Below are positions 10,020-17,576 of a DNA stretch of 64,000 nt, piece after piece. The DNA comes from Acidobacteriota bacterium. Lineage in GTDB: Bacteria > Acidobacteriota > Vicinamibacteria > Vicinamibacterales > 2-12-FULL-66-21. Under the pieces are notes generated by a model. It was not told the DNA's origin. It was given only the letters and a program-made list of their open reading frames with translations, and did not search any database. Made by a program: the position numbers and the translations under genes. The stretch lies in NCBI GenBank assembly GCA_003222675.1, contig QHWT01000045.1, forward strand, positions 62,001 through 126,000, in the 5' to 3' direction. The first letter of the stretch is position 1, and each line of letters begins with the position of its first letter.

Positions 10020-11910
10020 ATGACTCGACCACTAGGTACTTTCACTGTTTTACTCATTGTTGTGTTCAGTTGGCCTCGTGGCGCCGCGGCGCAGGTGTGT
10101 CCCGCCACGCCGCAGGCCGAGTGCCTCTGCGACACGCAGACAGATGACTGCCGATCGAAGCTCATCAACCTGATCCGCAACGAAACGGTCGGGATCGACG
10201 TCGCGTTCTGGTTCATGGAAGACGCGCGTTACACAACGGAGCTCATCATTAAGCACAAGGCAGGCATTCCAGTTCGGGTACTCGTCGATCAGCGAGCGAA
10301 CGACAGCAAGCGGCTGAACGAGACGATCTTGAACACGCTGCGCGACGGCGGCATTCCTATGCGTGACAAATACGCTGGAGACATCCTGCATCACAAGTTC
10401 ATGCTGTTTCAGGGACAGGACATGGTGGAGTTCAGCAAGGCGAACTACACCGGCAGTTCGTTTGTACCGATCACGCCGGACGTGAATTATTTCGACGAGG
10501 TGATCTTTTTCTCCAACGACTCGAACATCACGAACAGCTTCCGCCTTCCACGACCTGTACAACATGACCGATCCGCTGCTGTCACTGGCACAAAGCTGTT
10601 CGACGTGCACGATCCACTCGTCGATGAACTTCGTGCCGCTCCAGAACTTTGCGACACGCATGATCTCCCGGGTCGACAAGGAGACCCAGGGAATCGACGC
10701 GATCGTCTACCGCGTCACGTACTACGGTCAGGCGGACGCGATGATCCGGGCGGTGTCGCGCGGCGTGCCGGTACGTCTCATCACCGAACCCACCGAGTAC
10801 AGGAACCCGGACCGGTTATGGGTCGCCAAGCATTTCGATCGGATGTACGTCGGCGGCGTGCAGATGAAATGGCGACAGCACGAGGGCCTGATGCATCAGG
10901 GCTCCATTGTGCTCCGAGGCCTCGGCGAGGTGATCTTCGGGACGTCGAACTGGACAACTGCGTCGAACCAGTACCAGGACGAACACAACTACTTCTACAG
11001 CCCGAGTCTCGGAAAGCCCTGGTTCTATGCTTTCTTTGCTGACCAGTTCGATCGGAGGTGGAACGACACGACGAACTACGTGCCGTTCAAACCGAAGCCG
11101 CCAGGCTCCCCGGTCTACTCCTTGCCCGTGAATGGCGCCGTCGACGTCTCCTCGAGTGCGACGCTCACGTGGGACGGCGGCCCCTGGGCGCATTTGTACG
11201 ACATTTACTTCGGGACCAGTCCGAATCCGCCGCTGGTTGCGACGAACCTCGAATTGGGCAGCCCCACCGCAGGGGTATTGGAGAAGTACACCGTCAGCAA
11301 CCTGCTGCCGGGTACTAGGTACTACTGGCGAATCGTCGGGAAAACGTGGGCGTACCTCGGAAACAGTGGATCGGTGTGGAGCTTCACGACTGCCGGCACT
11401 CCTCCGAGCGGAACTGGAACACCTTCGACGTCGCCGTTCGGCGGCACGCCCGCGGCCATTCCCGGGACGATCCAGGCGGAGAATTTCGACAACGGCGGCC
11501 AGAACAGCGCGTGGTACGACACCACAGCCGGAAACGTCTACGGGGCGTATCGTTCCACCGACGTCGACATCGAGGCGACGAGCGATAGCGACGGCGGGTT
11601 CGACGTTGCGAAAACCAAGGCCGGTGAGTGGCTGAAATTCACCGTCAACGTGTCGACGAGCGCTACTTACACGCTCGAGACACGTGTCGCGAACGTCGGC
11701 ACTGGCGCGACGTTCAAAGTGTTTGTCGACGACGCCGACGTCACCGGCGCGATCAGCGTTCCTGACACCGGTGGATGGCAGACGTGGACGACAAAGACGG
11801 GCCCGAACATTCAGCTGAGTGCGGGTCAGCACGTCATCCGTGTTTACTTCGCCACCGCAGCGTCGGGCGGAGGCGTCGGCAACTTCAACTGGTTCCGATT
11901 CGTCCAGTGA
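10020..11910 (+). pseudogene. frameshifted phospholipase D-like protein with CBM6
   Basis: Two overlapping frames make one secreted protein: residues 1 to about 176 in the first frame, the rest in a second frame entered near 10543-10552 (joint NSFR to AFHDLYNMTDPLLS). The span of 1891 bases is one more than a multiple of three. The N-terminus is a signal peptide (cut near GAAAQ). Two PLD halves follow. The first has an HxK motif at HHKFMLF (residues 124-130) with KANYTGSSF. The second reads MHQGSIVL...FGTSNWTTAS, in which the motif lysine is replaced by glycine. Then come an FN3-like module (YSLPVNGAVDVSSSATLTW) and a C-terminal CBM6-like domain (IPGTIQAENFDNGG to GNFNWFRFV). It probably acted on extracellular phosphodiesters such as lipid or nucleic acid. 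It is either a sequencing error or a recently broken gene. Confidence 0.75.
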
Positions 11911-11954
11911 CATCCACGGGCGATATAGTCTGAGGATGGCGTGAGGACGCACGC

Positions 11955-12956
11955 ATGAAATTCTCGATCGTCATTCCCACCTATAACCGCGCCGACGAGC
12001 TACGCGAGACGATTCGCAGCATCGCAGAATTGAATGTCGTCGGCGACTGGGAACTCCTGATCGTCGACAACAGGTCCACCGATCACACGCCCGCCGTGGT
12101 CGAAGCGGAGCGCGCTGCCTTTCCCGCGGCCCTGCACTATCTTTACGAGCCGGAGCAGGGGCGGTACGCCGCGCTGAACACCGGGATTCGCGCTGCCAAA
12201 GGAGCGATTATCGCGACGACCGACGATGACGCGCGTGTCGAGCCGGACTGGCTCACGCGTGCGGCTGCCGGCCTCGATGCGCTCGGCGGCGACTACGTGG
12301 GCGGCAAGGTGTACCCGATTTGGAAAGGCCCCCGACCAGGGTGGTTGCCGGACCGGCCCGGACCGCATTGGGCGGTCCTCGCACTGCTCGACCACGGTGA
12401 AAAGCCGATCGAATTCGGTGTGAACGGGGTTCCGTGGCCGCTCGGCATCAACACCGCCACACGGCGGGAGGCGTTTGACAGAACCGACCTGTTCGACAAT
12501 CGCCTTGGCCGAAAGGCGGGCACTCTACGAAATCAGGCGCAGCGAGAGTGGCACCTTCGCGCTCGCGCCGCAGGTCTGCGCGGATTCTATGTACCGGACA
12601 TGATCGTCCATCACGTCGTCGAAGCCGACCGGCTGAAGAAGCAGTACTTTCGGCGGTGGTATTACTGGCACGGAATCAGCCGCGCGATTCTGTTTGCCAA
12701 GCTAGGCGTGGATATGAACTCTCCGGACACGTCGCGGCTCGACTTCTCGAAGGTGCCGCAGATCGCCGGCGTGCCTCGCTACATGTACCGCACGCTGGCG
12801 AGGCATGTCCGAGAGATGCTCGTCGCAAAACTCCGGCGCGATGATGTGTCCGCCTTCCAGCACGAGCTGTGGTTATGCTTTTTCGCGGGCATCGCGAAAC
12901 AGCGGTGGGCAGAACGCAAGATCGTCGTCCCCGCACCGCACGTGAGTTTGTCATAA
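11955..12956 (+). CDS. glycosyltransferase family 2
   Basis: A 333-residue GT-A glycosyltransferase starting MKFSIVIPTYNRADELRETI, with VDNRSTDHTPAVVEAE and IATTDDDARVEPDWL (DXD-like site). A GAGG site lies about 10 bases before the ATG. The middle carries WPLGINTATRREAFDRTDLF, the acceptor-side region, and LRARAAGLRGFYVPDMIVHH, followed by the same basic-aromatic tail found in the 8437-9444 enzyme. No membrane-spanning segment is clear, so it is probably cytoplasmic, perhaps membrane-associated. It lies 44 bases after the broken PLD gene and converges on the GT-B-like gene. It most likely adds a sugar to a surface polysaccharide or glycolipid; specificity cannot be told from sequence. Confidence 0.9.
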   Translation: MKFSIVIPTYNRADELRETIRSIAELNVVGDWELLIVDNRSTDHTPAVVEAERAAFPAALHYLYEPEQGRYAALNTGIRAAKGAIIATTDDDARVEPDWLTRAAAGLDALGGDYVGGKVYPIWKGPRPGWLPDRPGPHWAVLALLDHGEKPIEFGVNGVPWPLGINTATRREAFDRTDLFDNRLGRKAGTLRNQAQREWHLRARAAGLRGFYVPDMIVHHVVEADRLKKQYFRRWYYWHGISRAILFAKLGVDMNSPDTSRLDFSKVPQIAGVPRYMYRTLARHVREMLVAKLRRDDVSAFQHELWLCFFAGIAKQRWAERKIVVPAPHVSLS

Positions 12957-13110
12957 GAAAAACGGGGATCCGCCGTCGCAGGCAGGCTCCAGTGGGGCAC
13001 CGGTGAATACCGGACGACGATCGCATCTTCAACAGGTTCCCGCTCCCCGTGACGAGCAGCGAGTAATCTCCCGAACAGGCACGGAGTCGATCCTCGCCTC
13101 CGTCTGACGG

Positions 13111-14166
13111 CTATCGACCGAAGCTGTCTGCGGATGCACCAAAACTCATCGCCTTAAAGCGGCGCGCGAGCGCTCGATATCGGCGTGCCTTGGCCATGAG
13201 CCGGTAGCTCGGTGTTGCGGCACGCTCGGGGATCTCCCGCCAGAGCACGTCTATCCAGCGAGCGACCACCCGTTCGGGACGGAACTCGCGAGCGCGCTCC
13301 AGCCCGTTCTGGACCATGTCGGAGTACAGCGTCGGGTTCGCCCGCAGCGCGTCGATGGCGGCGAGGACTTCAGCCCTGCTCCCGGCTTCGATATAATCGA
13401 GCGCCGAACGACGCAGCTCGCGATACGGCCTCTCGGGACTCAGGATCGCTGGGATTCCGGCAGCCCACGCGTTCTGCAGCTTTGCGGCCGGTTTCGGCCG
13501 CGCATCCCAGGCGGAACGCGGCCGAAGCGCGACGATCACGTCGACGGTTGAGTAGTCGTTCCAACGCAGCTCGCGGTATCGGTGGTCGTTCCCGGAGAAG
13601 GCGATCACCCGAAGGTCCCAGCACACACCGCGTGTGCGAAGCCCTTCCGCCCATAACGGACTCGCTAGATCGGGATCGAGTTCCTTAATCGAGCCAAAAT
13701 ACGCGACGTTCTCCACACGTGTGCCTCGCTCCGGCGGACGCGGGACCAAGCCTGGCTGCGACCACGAGGGGATGAAGAAGTGATCGCGATCAGCGCTTGC
13801 TGCGTTCTGTACAACGGCAAAGTCCGCGAGTGATTGCGGCCGGCGATCCGACTGGGCAACAACGACAATCAGATCGGCTCGTGAGTTGGCCTCGGAGAGC
13901 ACCCGCTTGAGATGGTCCGCGTGCGCGACAACCAGTCCGGCCGGCGGGGGTGTGTCAACGAGTTGCACCGGTGCGCCAGCGATGTGGAGGCGTACAAACG
14001 TCTGCAAGATCCAGACGTATACACCGGTGCCGAAGATCGCCCAGTCCCGGTCGGGATGCAGTTTAAGTGGGTCAGCGCCCCCGAGCGCTTCCCGGTCGGG
14101 AAGGTAGAACGACACAACTCTGCTCACAAGCCGCTCATCCGGATTCCGCTCAGTGTCTCTCCTCAT
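13111..14166 (-). CDS. glycosyltransferase-like protein (GT-B type)
   Basis: A protein of about 351 residues with the look of a GT-B (family 1/4-like) glycosyltransferase. The C-terminal half has KPAAKLQNAWAAGIPAILS and RRSALDYIEAGSRAEVLAAI, matching the nucleotide-sugar binding region (E/K..NA.A.G.P...) and the following helix. Upstream lie NVAYFGSIKELDPDL, an inter-domain strand, and VDVIVALRPRSAWDARPKP. The N-terminal domain is less typical (YVWILQTFVRLHIAGAPVQL). The ATG at 14166 is chosen because the further 47 residues of the open frame look non-coding; a GTG shortly downstream is also possible and no strong ribosome site is visible. Its place beside two GT2 enzymes and a flippase supports a glycan role. 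The family call is moderate. Confidence 0.65.
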   Translation of the reverse strand: MRRDTERNPDERLVSRVVSFYLPDREALGGADPLKLHPDRDWAIFGTGVYVWILQTFVRLHIAGAPVQLVDTPPPAGLVVAHADHLKRVLSEANSRADLIVVVAQSDRRPQSLADFAVVQNAASADRDHFFIPSWSQPGLVPRPPERGTRVENVAYFGSIKELDPDLASPLWAEGLRTRGVCWDLRVIAFSGNDHRYRELRWNDYSTVDVIVALRPRSAWDARPKPAAKLQNAWAAGIPAILSPERPYRELRRSALDYIEAGSRAEVLAAIDALRANPTLYSDMVQNGLERAREFRPERVVARWIDVLWREIPERAATPSYRLMAKARRYRALARRFKAMSFGASADSFGR

Positions 14167-14338
14167 CAATACGTCAGAGCTGGCAAGACTCGCGCCACGG
14201 CGAGCTGGCGACGTGTCATGCCGGGGCGCGCCAGAACCGCTGAAGTTTACAGCCCTGGAGCAGACCCTTACAATCGCAGGGCACCTCGTAGGCGGGCGCT
14301 CCACCAAGACGGTGCGTTTGGCTGATCATTCGATAACA

Positions 14339-14557
14339 ATCTGTTATTCGCAGCGGCTGCAGATCGGTACCCCAACGAGTGTTGTCGTGCGGTGGCAAAC
14401 GAGCGCCGCGGTCACCGGCCGTGTGCAGTTCGGCTCTTCTCGAGGCGTGGTTTCCGGCTCCGCGCAGGAGACCTCCGCCCGCGCGAATCACGAAGTGCGG
14501 CTCACAAGTCTGACACCCGACACGCTCTACTTAGAAGGCCGGCTCGGAGTCTGCTGA
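14339..14557 (+). pseudogene. fragment of purple acid phosphatase-type N-terminal domain
   Basis: The frame from about 14339 reads QRLQIGTPTSVVVRWQTSAA, then TGRVQFGSSRG and HEVRLTSLTPDTLY, the pattern of the FN3-like N-terminal domain of metallophosphoesterases of the purple acid phosphatase kind (GPYLQ..TP.S..V.W.T.....V.YG.......H.V.L.GL.P.T.Y). It stops 13 codons after the TPDTLY strand, before any phosphoesterase domain. No start codon or signal peptide is seen in frame. It is best read as a truncated relic of a secreted phosphatase. The stretch between 14167 and 14339 holds nothing else I recognise. Confidence 0.5.
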
Positions 14558-15279
14558 CCAGCCGGCCGGCGAGCCGTATCGATTCCGAACGCGACAGTGG
14601 AAACCCCGCGTTAAAATCTCCGGATCAGCCAGCCGAATGACGCGAATCACAACTCAGCAGCAAGGCGGATTCCTCCGCCGAGCGCGCGTTTTCTTCGGCA
14701 AAATCGCAGATCGCCGCTGTGGCCGTGTAAGAGCTACACAAACAGGTGTCGTAACGCGGTTCAGCTGTGCTCCTGAAACGCACTCTGTTCTGAAGAGTGG
14801 CTGATATGCCTGAAAAAGCGCAGTTTTGCCAAATGGCAGCGCGCTTGCTCATCCGAGCGGCGGAGCGCACACACTCTCGTCCGCGCTTCTAATCAAGGCG
14901 AAATCGACTCGCGTAGTGGGTCGCACGGCTTATCGGTGTAGACCGAGAATGCCGCCGTAGTTGGGGATCTGTACGCTCGCGTGGAGACGTCAGGAGCCCC
15001 GAGGATTAGAAGAAGCGCGCGGCGCTGGACACGTTGTGACCGCGCTCCGCACTCGTTCCTTCGCTGCACCGCGAAAACAGGCCTGAATCGTTCCCCCCGT
15101 CCGGGGCACATCCCGTGAGAAGTGCTTCTGCGGCGGAAATGAGGATGGCGGTCTGCCTAGCGGGGACGGACCAAGTGTGTCGTCACCCTGAAATCAACGC
15201 GGAAATGGGTCATCAGACCACGCGCGTTCAACAGTCACGCGTCCGCGCGTGAAAATTCGAAATTCTCGGAGGCCGTTCG
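14558..15279. other. no supported gene
   Basis: About 720 bases without a convincing gene. Short frames on both strands have serine/arginine-rich shadow composition and no family match. An AT-richer tract with GGAGG-type spacing appears only at the right end, upstream of the DNRLRE gene (TCGGAGGCC before 15280). Confidence 0.45.
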
Positions 15280-16690
15280 ATGTCAAATGTCGTGTGCTCA
15301 CCTAGTCGTACTCTGCGTGCTATTCACCAGGTCGTCATCGTGCTGATTGCCATTTGCGGTTTTGCCACCGGCACGTCAGCGCAGACGACGGTGACGCTCA
15401 GTACGCCGGAAACGCAGGTCAAGGCCGATGTGACCATTCGGGGCGGCTCGTACGCCAACTGGGACTTCAGCACCAGCGACGATCTGGAGTCGAAGAAGAG
15501 CTCTGCCAGCTATACGCGCCGTATTCTCCTGAAGTTCGACACACAGAATTACGTTCCAGCCAACGCAGTCATCCAGAGCGCACGGCTGTACCTCGTGCTC
15601 AAGAGTGCCCAAAGCAGCGAACAGCGCCCGCTGACCGCATATTACGTAACGAGATCCTTCGTGAAAGGCGGGACCACCTGGAAGAACTACAAGGACGGAT
15701 CCCTCTGGGCTTCAGCGGGCGGCGACCTGGCCATCGGTTTCGGCACCACCTCCGTCGGCAATGCCGTGGGCTCGACGTATACATTCGATCTCACGACGTT
15801 GGTCCAGCGCGTCGTCAATGGCGATTTCGGGTCGCAGTATACGCGCGTCGCGCTGGTCGACACAGGTGACGCCAGCAGGGCCAGCTACAAGGCGTTTCAC
15901 TCGACGCGCGCCAGCATTTCGTCGCTCCGCCCTCGCGTCGCCGCCGATCGGGACCACGCTGCGCGTCATGCAATGGAACGTTCACAAGACCAGGGGCTCT
16001 GACGGTGTCTGCAACCCGGATCGCATCACCACTCAGATCGTGAAGCAGAACCCGGACATCGTCAGCCTCAACGAGGTGAACTTCTACTCCGGATACTGCG
16101 CCTGGGACTTCGACATGGGAGCGAAGCTGGAGTCCCTCCTGGAACAGAAGACAGGCGTAAAGTGGTACCGGCAGATCGTCAACGTGGAAGGCGGCACGAG
16201 GGGATACGGAGACGTCCTCTTCTCGCGGATTGCTCCGCGCTCCGACAGCTTTGATCTATTCAGCTATCAGCGCGGCGTGGCGCAGATGACGATTAACGTG
16301 AACGGCCGTAACATCAACGTGTTCTCGACCCACGTCGATTACGCCAATTCGTCCTACCGGACCACACAGATAAAAGAGCTCCTCAGCTCGATCGCAAATT
16401 TCTCCGAGCCGCGAATCACGATGGGTGATTTCAACACGTGGCCGAACACGAGCGACTGCAGACTGATGGCGACTCCGTACCAGGATGCCTGGGCAGCGGC
16501 GAAGAGCGCCGGGACCGCCTCGGCGTACAACGGGACGGGGGACACCCGCGGCGGGTCGCGGTTCGACTATGTGTTCTACTCACGCAATAGCCCCCTCACG
16601 CTCAAGAGCGTCTCTGTCCCCGACACGCGCGTCAACGGCGTGTATCCGTCTGACCACGACCCCGTCGTCGCGACATTCGTCGTCAAGTAG
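15280..16690 (+). pseudogene. frameshifted DNRLRE-endonuclease/exonuclease/phosphatase protein
   Basis: One secreted two-domain protein is split over two frames; the span of 1411 bases is one more than a multiple of three. The first frame gives a signal peptide (cut near GTSAQ) and a DNRLRE beta-jelly-roll (ILLKFDTQNYVPANAVIQSA, YYVTRSFVKGGTTW). It goes astray near 15930-15950, after AFHSTRAS. The second frame carries the EEP nuclease/phosphatase: LRVMQWNVHKTRGSDG, VSLNEVNF (catalytic Glu), INVFSTHVDY, ITMGDFNTWPN (GDFN motif) and VYPSDHDPVVATFVV (SDHDPV, catalytic His). All active-site motifs are present, so the ancestral enzyme was probably active outside the cell, on nucleic acid or phosphoesters. 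The break may be a real mutation or an assembly error. Confidence 0.8.
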
Positions 16691-16707
16691 ACAGGGTCAA
16701 CGTCGAT

Positions 16708-16786
16708 CCTCGGTCCCGAGCCTCAGGTTGAGACCCGGGACTGAGGCCTCGGATTCGGGACCGAGGACTCGAAGACTCGCGAGTCC
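16708..16786. terminator. nested hairpins downstream of the DNRLRE-EEP gene
   Basis: A perfect 12-bp inverted repeat (CCTCGGTCCCGA at 16708-16719, TCGGGACCGAGG at 16755-16766) encloses a second one (CCTCAG 16721-16726, CTGAGG 16741-16746). A third follows at once (GGACTCG 16765-16771, CGAGTCC 16780-16786) and is trailed by CTTTAG. The position 18 bases after the stop codon suggests transcription termination or mRNA end protection. The T-run is weak, so an intrinsic terminator is not certain. Confidence 0.5.
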
Positions 16787-16820
16787 TTTAGTCGACGTAT
16801 CTTAAAATTTCTGACCTGAT

Positions 16821-16867
16821 GCCTGTCATGCCGGAGGTCGCGAGTTCGAGTCTCGTCGGCCTCGCCA
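16821..16867 (+). tRNA. 3' half of a tRNA-Asp gene (likely att scar)
   Basis: From GCCTGTCAT (anticodon loop CTGTCAT, anticodon GTC) through GCCGG, GAGGTCGC, the T-arm GCGAG-TTCGAGT-CTCGT and the acceptor tail GGCCTCG-CCA, the sequence matches tRNA-Asp. To the left of the anticodon loop the match stops: the 5' anticodon stem (GATGC) does not pair with GCCGG, and no D-arm or 5' acceptor strand is present. Only the 3' half exists, so it cannot be a working tRNA. Such displaced 3' ends are the standard product of integrases that target tRNA genes, making this a probable attachment-site end of an element lying to the left. Recognition of the tRNA part is by eye but strong. Confidence 0.7.
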
Positions 16868-16901
16868 GACTTCGCTCGCCCATGCGGGCGAGCTTCGTCT
16901 A

Positions 16902-16932
16902 GGCCAGCCCTTCGGACTGGCCATTTTCTTTT
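16902..16932 (+). terminator. intrinsic terminator after the tRNA-Asp remnant
   Basis: GGCCAG (16902-16907) and CTGGCC (16917-16922) form a stem with a nine-base loop containing TTCG, followed by ATTTTCTTTT. This is the normal shape of a rho-independent terminator and would have served the tRNA. A further inverted repeat (GCTCGCC 16874-16880, GGCGAGC 16887-16893) lies just before it. Confidence 0.65.
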
Positions 16933-16938
16933 CGAGCG
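16917..16938. repeat. 22-bp direct repeat, left copy
   Basis: Identical over 22 bases to 23091-23112, in the same orientation. This copy covers the 3' arm and T-tract of the terminator. The two copies enclose about 6.15 kb with the DoxX, ADOP, PadR and Asp-box genes. Confidence 0.75.
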
Positions 16939-17140
16939 GCTCGACTCGCGAAGTCTGTCTCGCCGAAGCCGCGTAGCGGCGAACGCGGACCACCGACTTC
17001 AAATTCCTTCACATCGCAGTAGAACGATAGCGGATGCAATGACGCCCGACTCTCGTCGTCGTGCGGCGCAGGGCTCGTGAAAATGGGCACGTTTCGGTCG
17101 GTCAGGGTGGCACCGAACGTGGCACCCTCGAGGGCCCGAC

Positions 17141-17569
17141 TTACCGAAGGTCCAGCGGCTGCGCTCCAGACCGGTCGGTGAACCGGCGACCAACGGCGGC
17201 AACGATCAATCCGAGAAAGGCGGCCGGAATCACGGCGCCGCCGACGCCGGTGTTGAGCAGGAACAGGTGAGTCAGAATCGCCCCGATCATCGTGCAGGCC
17301 AACAGCGCTGCGCCGAACAGCGCGGTCCGCGGCAGGATCATCAGCAGACCACCAATGATCTGGATCGTGCCGGTCAGGTACATGAACCACTGGCCAAAGC
17401 CGATCTCGGCGAACATCTTGACCCAGTACGAGTCTCGCCAAGGGAACACCTTCTCACACCCGATCCCAACGTAGACGATTGCAACGCCGAGCCTGAGGGC
17501 CCATTCGATTGCATCGAATGCAGCCCCACCGGAATCAGCGGTGCCTTGCTGCGTCAGCGTCATTCTCAT
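17141..17569 (-). CDS. DoxX family membrane protein
   Basis: A 142-residue inner-membrane protein with four hydrophobic segments (WALRLGVAIVYVGIGCEKVF, WFMYLTGTIQIIGGLLMILP, ALFGAALLACTMIGAILTHL, GAVIPAAFLGLIVAAVG), the size and topology of the DoxX/SURF4-like family. Members are small quinone- or redox-linked membrane proteins whose biochemical role is mostly unsettled. The ATG at 17569 (MRMTLTQ) lies only 7 bases after the stop of the upstream permease gene; six bases on, a second ATG (17563) is possible. The spacing makes it the third gene of a PadR-ADOP-DoxX operon, presumably under the same PadR control. The longer open frame to 17665 overlaps the permease and is not supported. The flank 16939-17140 holds no other gene. 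Confidence 0.85.
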   Translation of the reverse strand: MRMTLTQQGTADSGGAAFDAIEWALRLGVAIVYVGIGCEKVFPWRDSYWVKMFAEIGFGQWFMYLTGTIQIIGGLLMILPRTALFGAALLACTMIGAILTHLFLLNTGVGGAVIPAAFLGLIVAAVGRRFTDRSGAQPLDLR

Positions 17570-17576
17570 GTCGACT

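Noticed and set aside
10816-11952. 378-codon leftward frame
   Set aside because: Antisense to the PLD-CBM6 reading frame, which has clear domain matches.
16899-17441. Long leftward frame overlapping DoxX
   Set aside because: It is an out-of-phase frame of the DoxX gene that runs on through the terminator and tRNA remnant; the DoxX frame has the membrane pattern.
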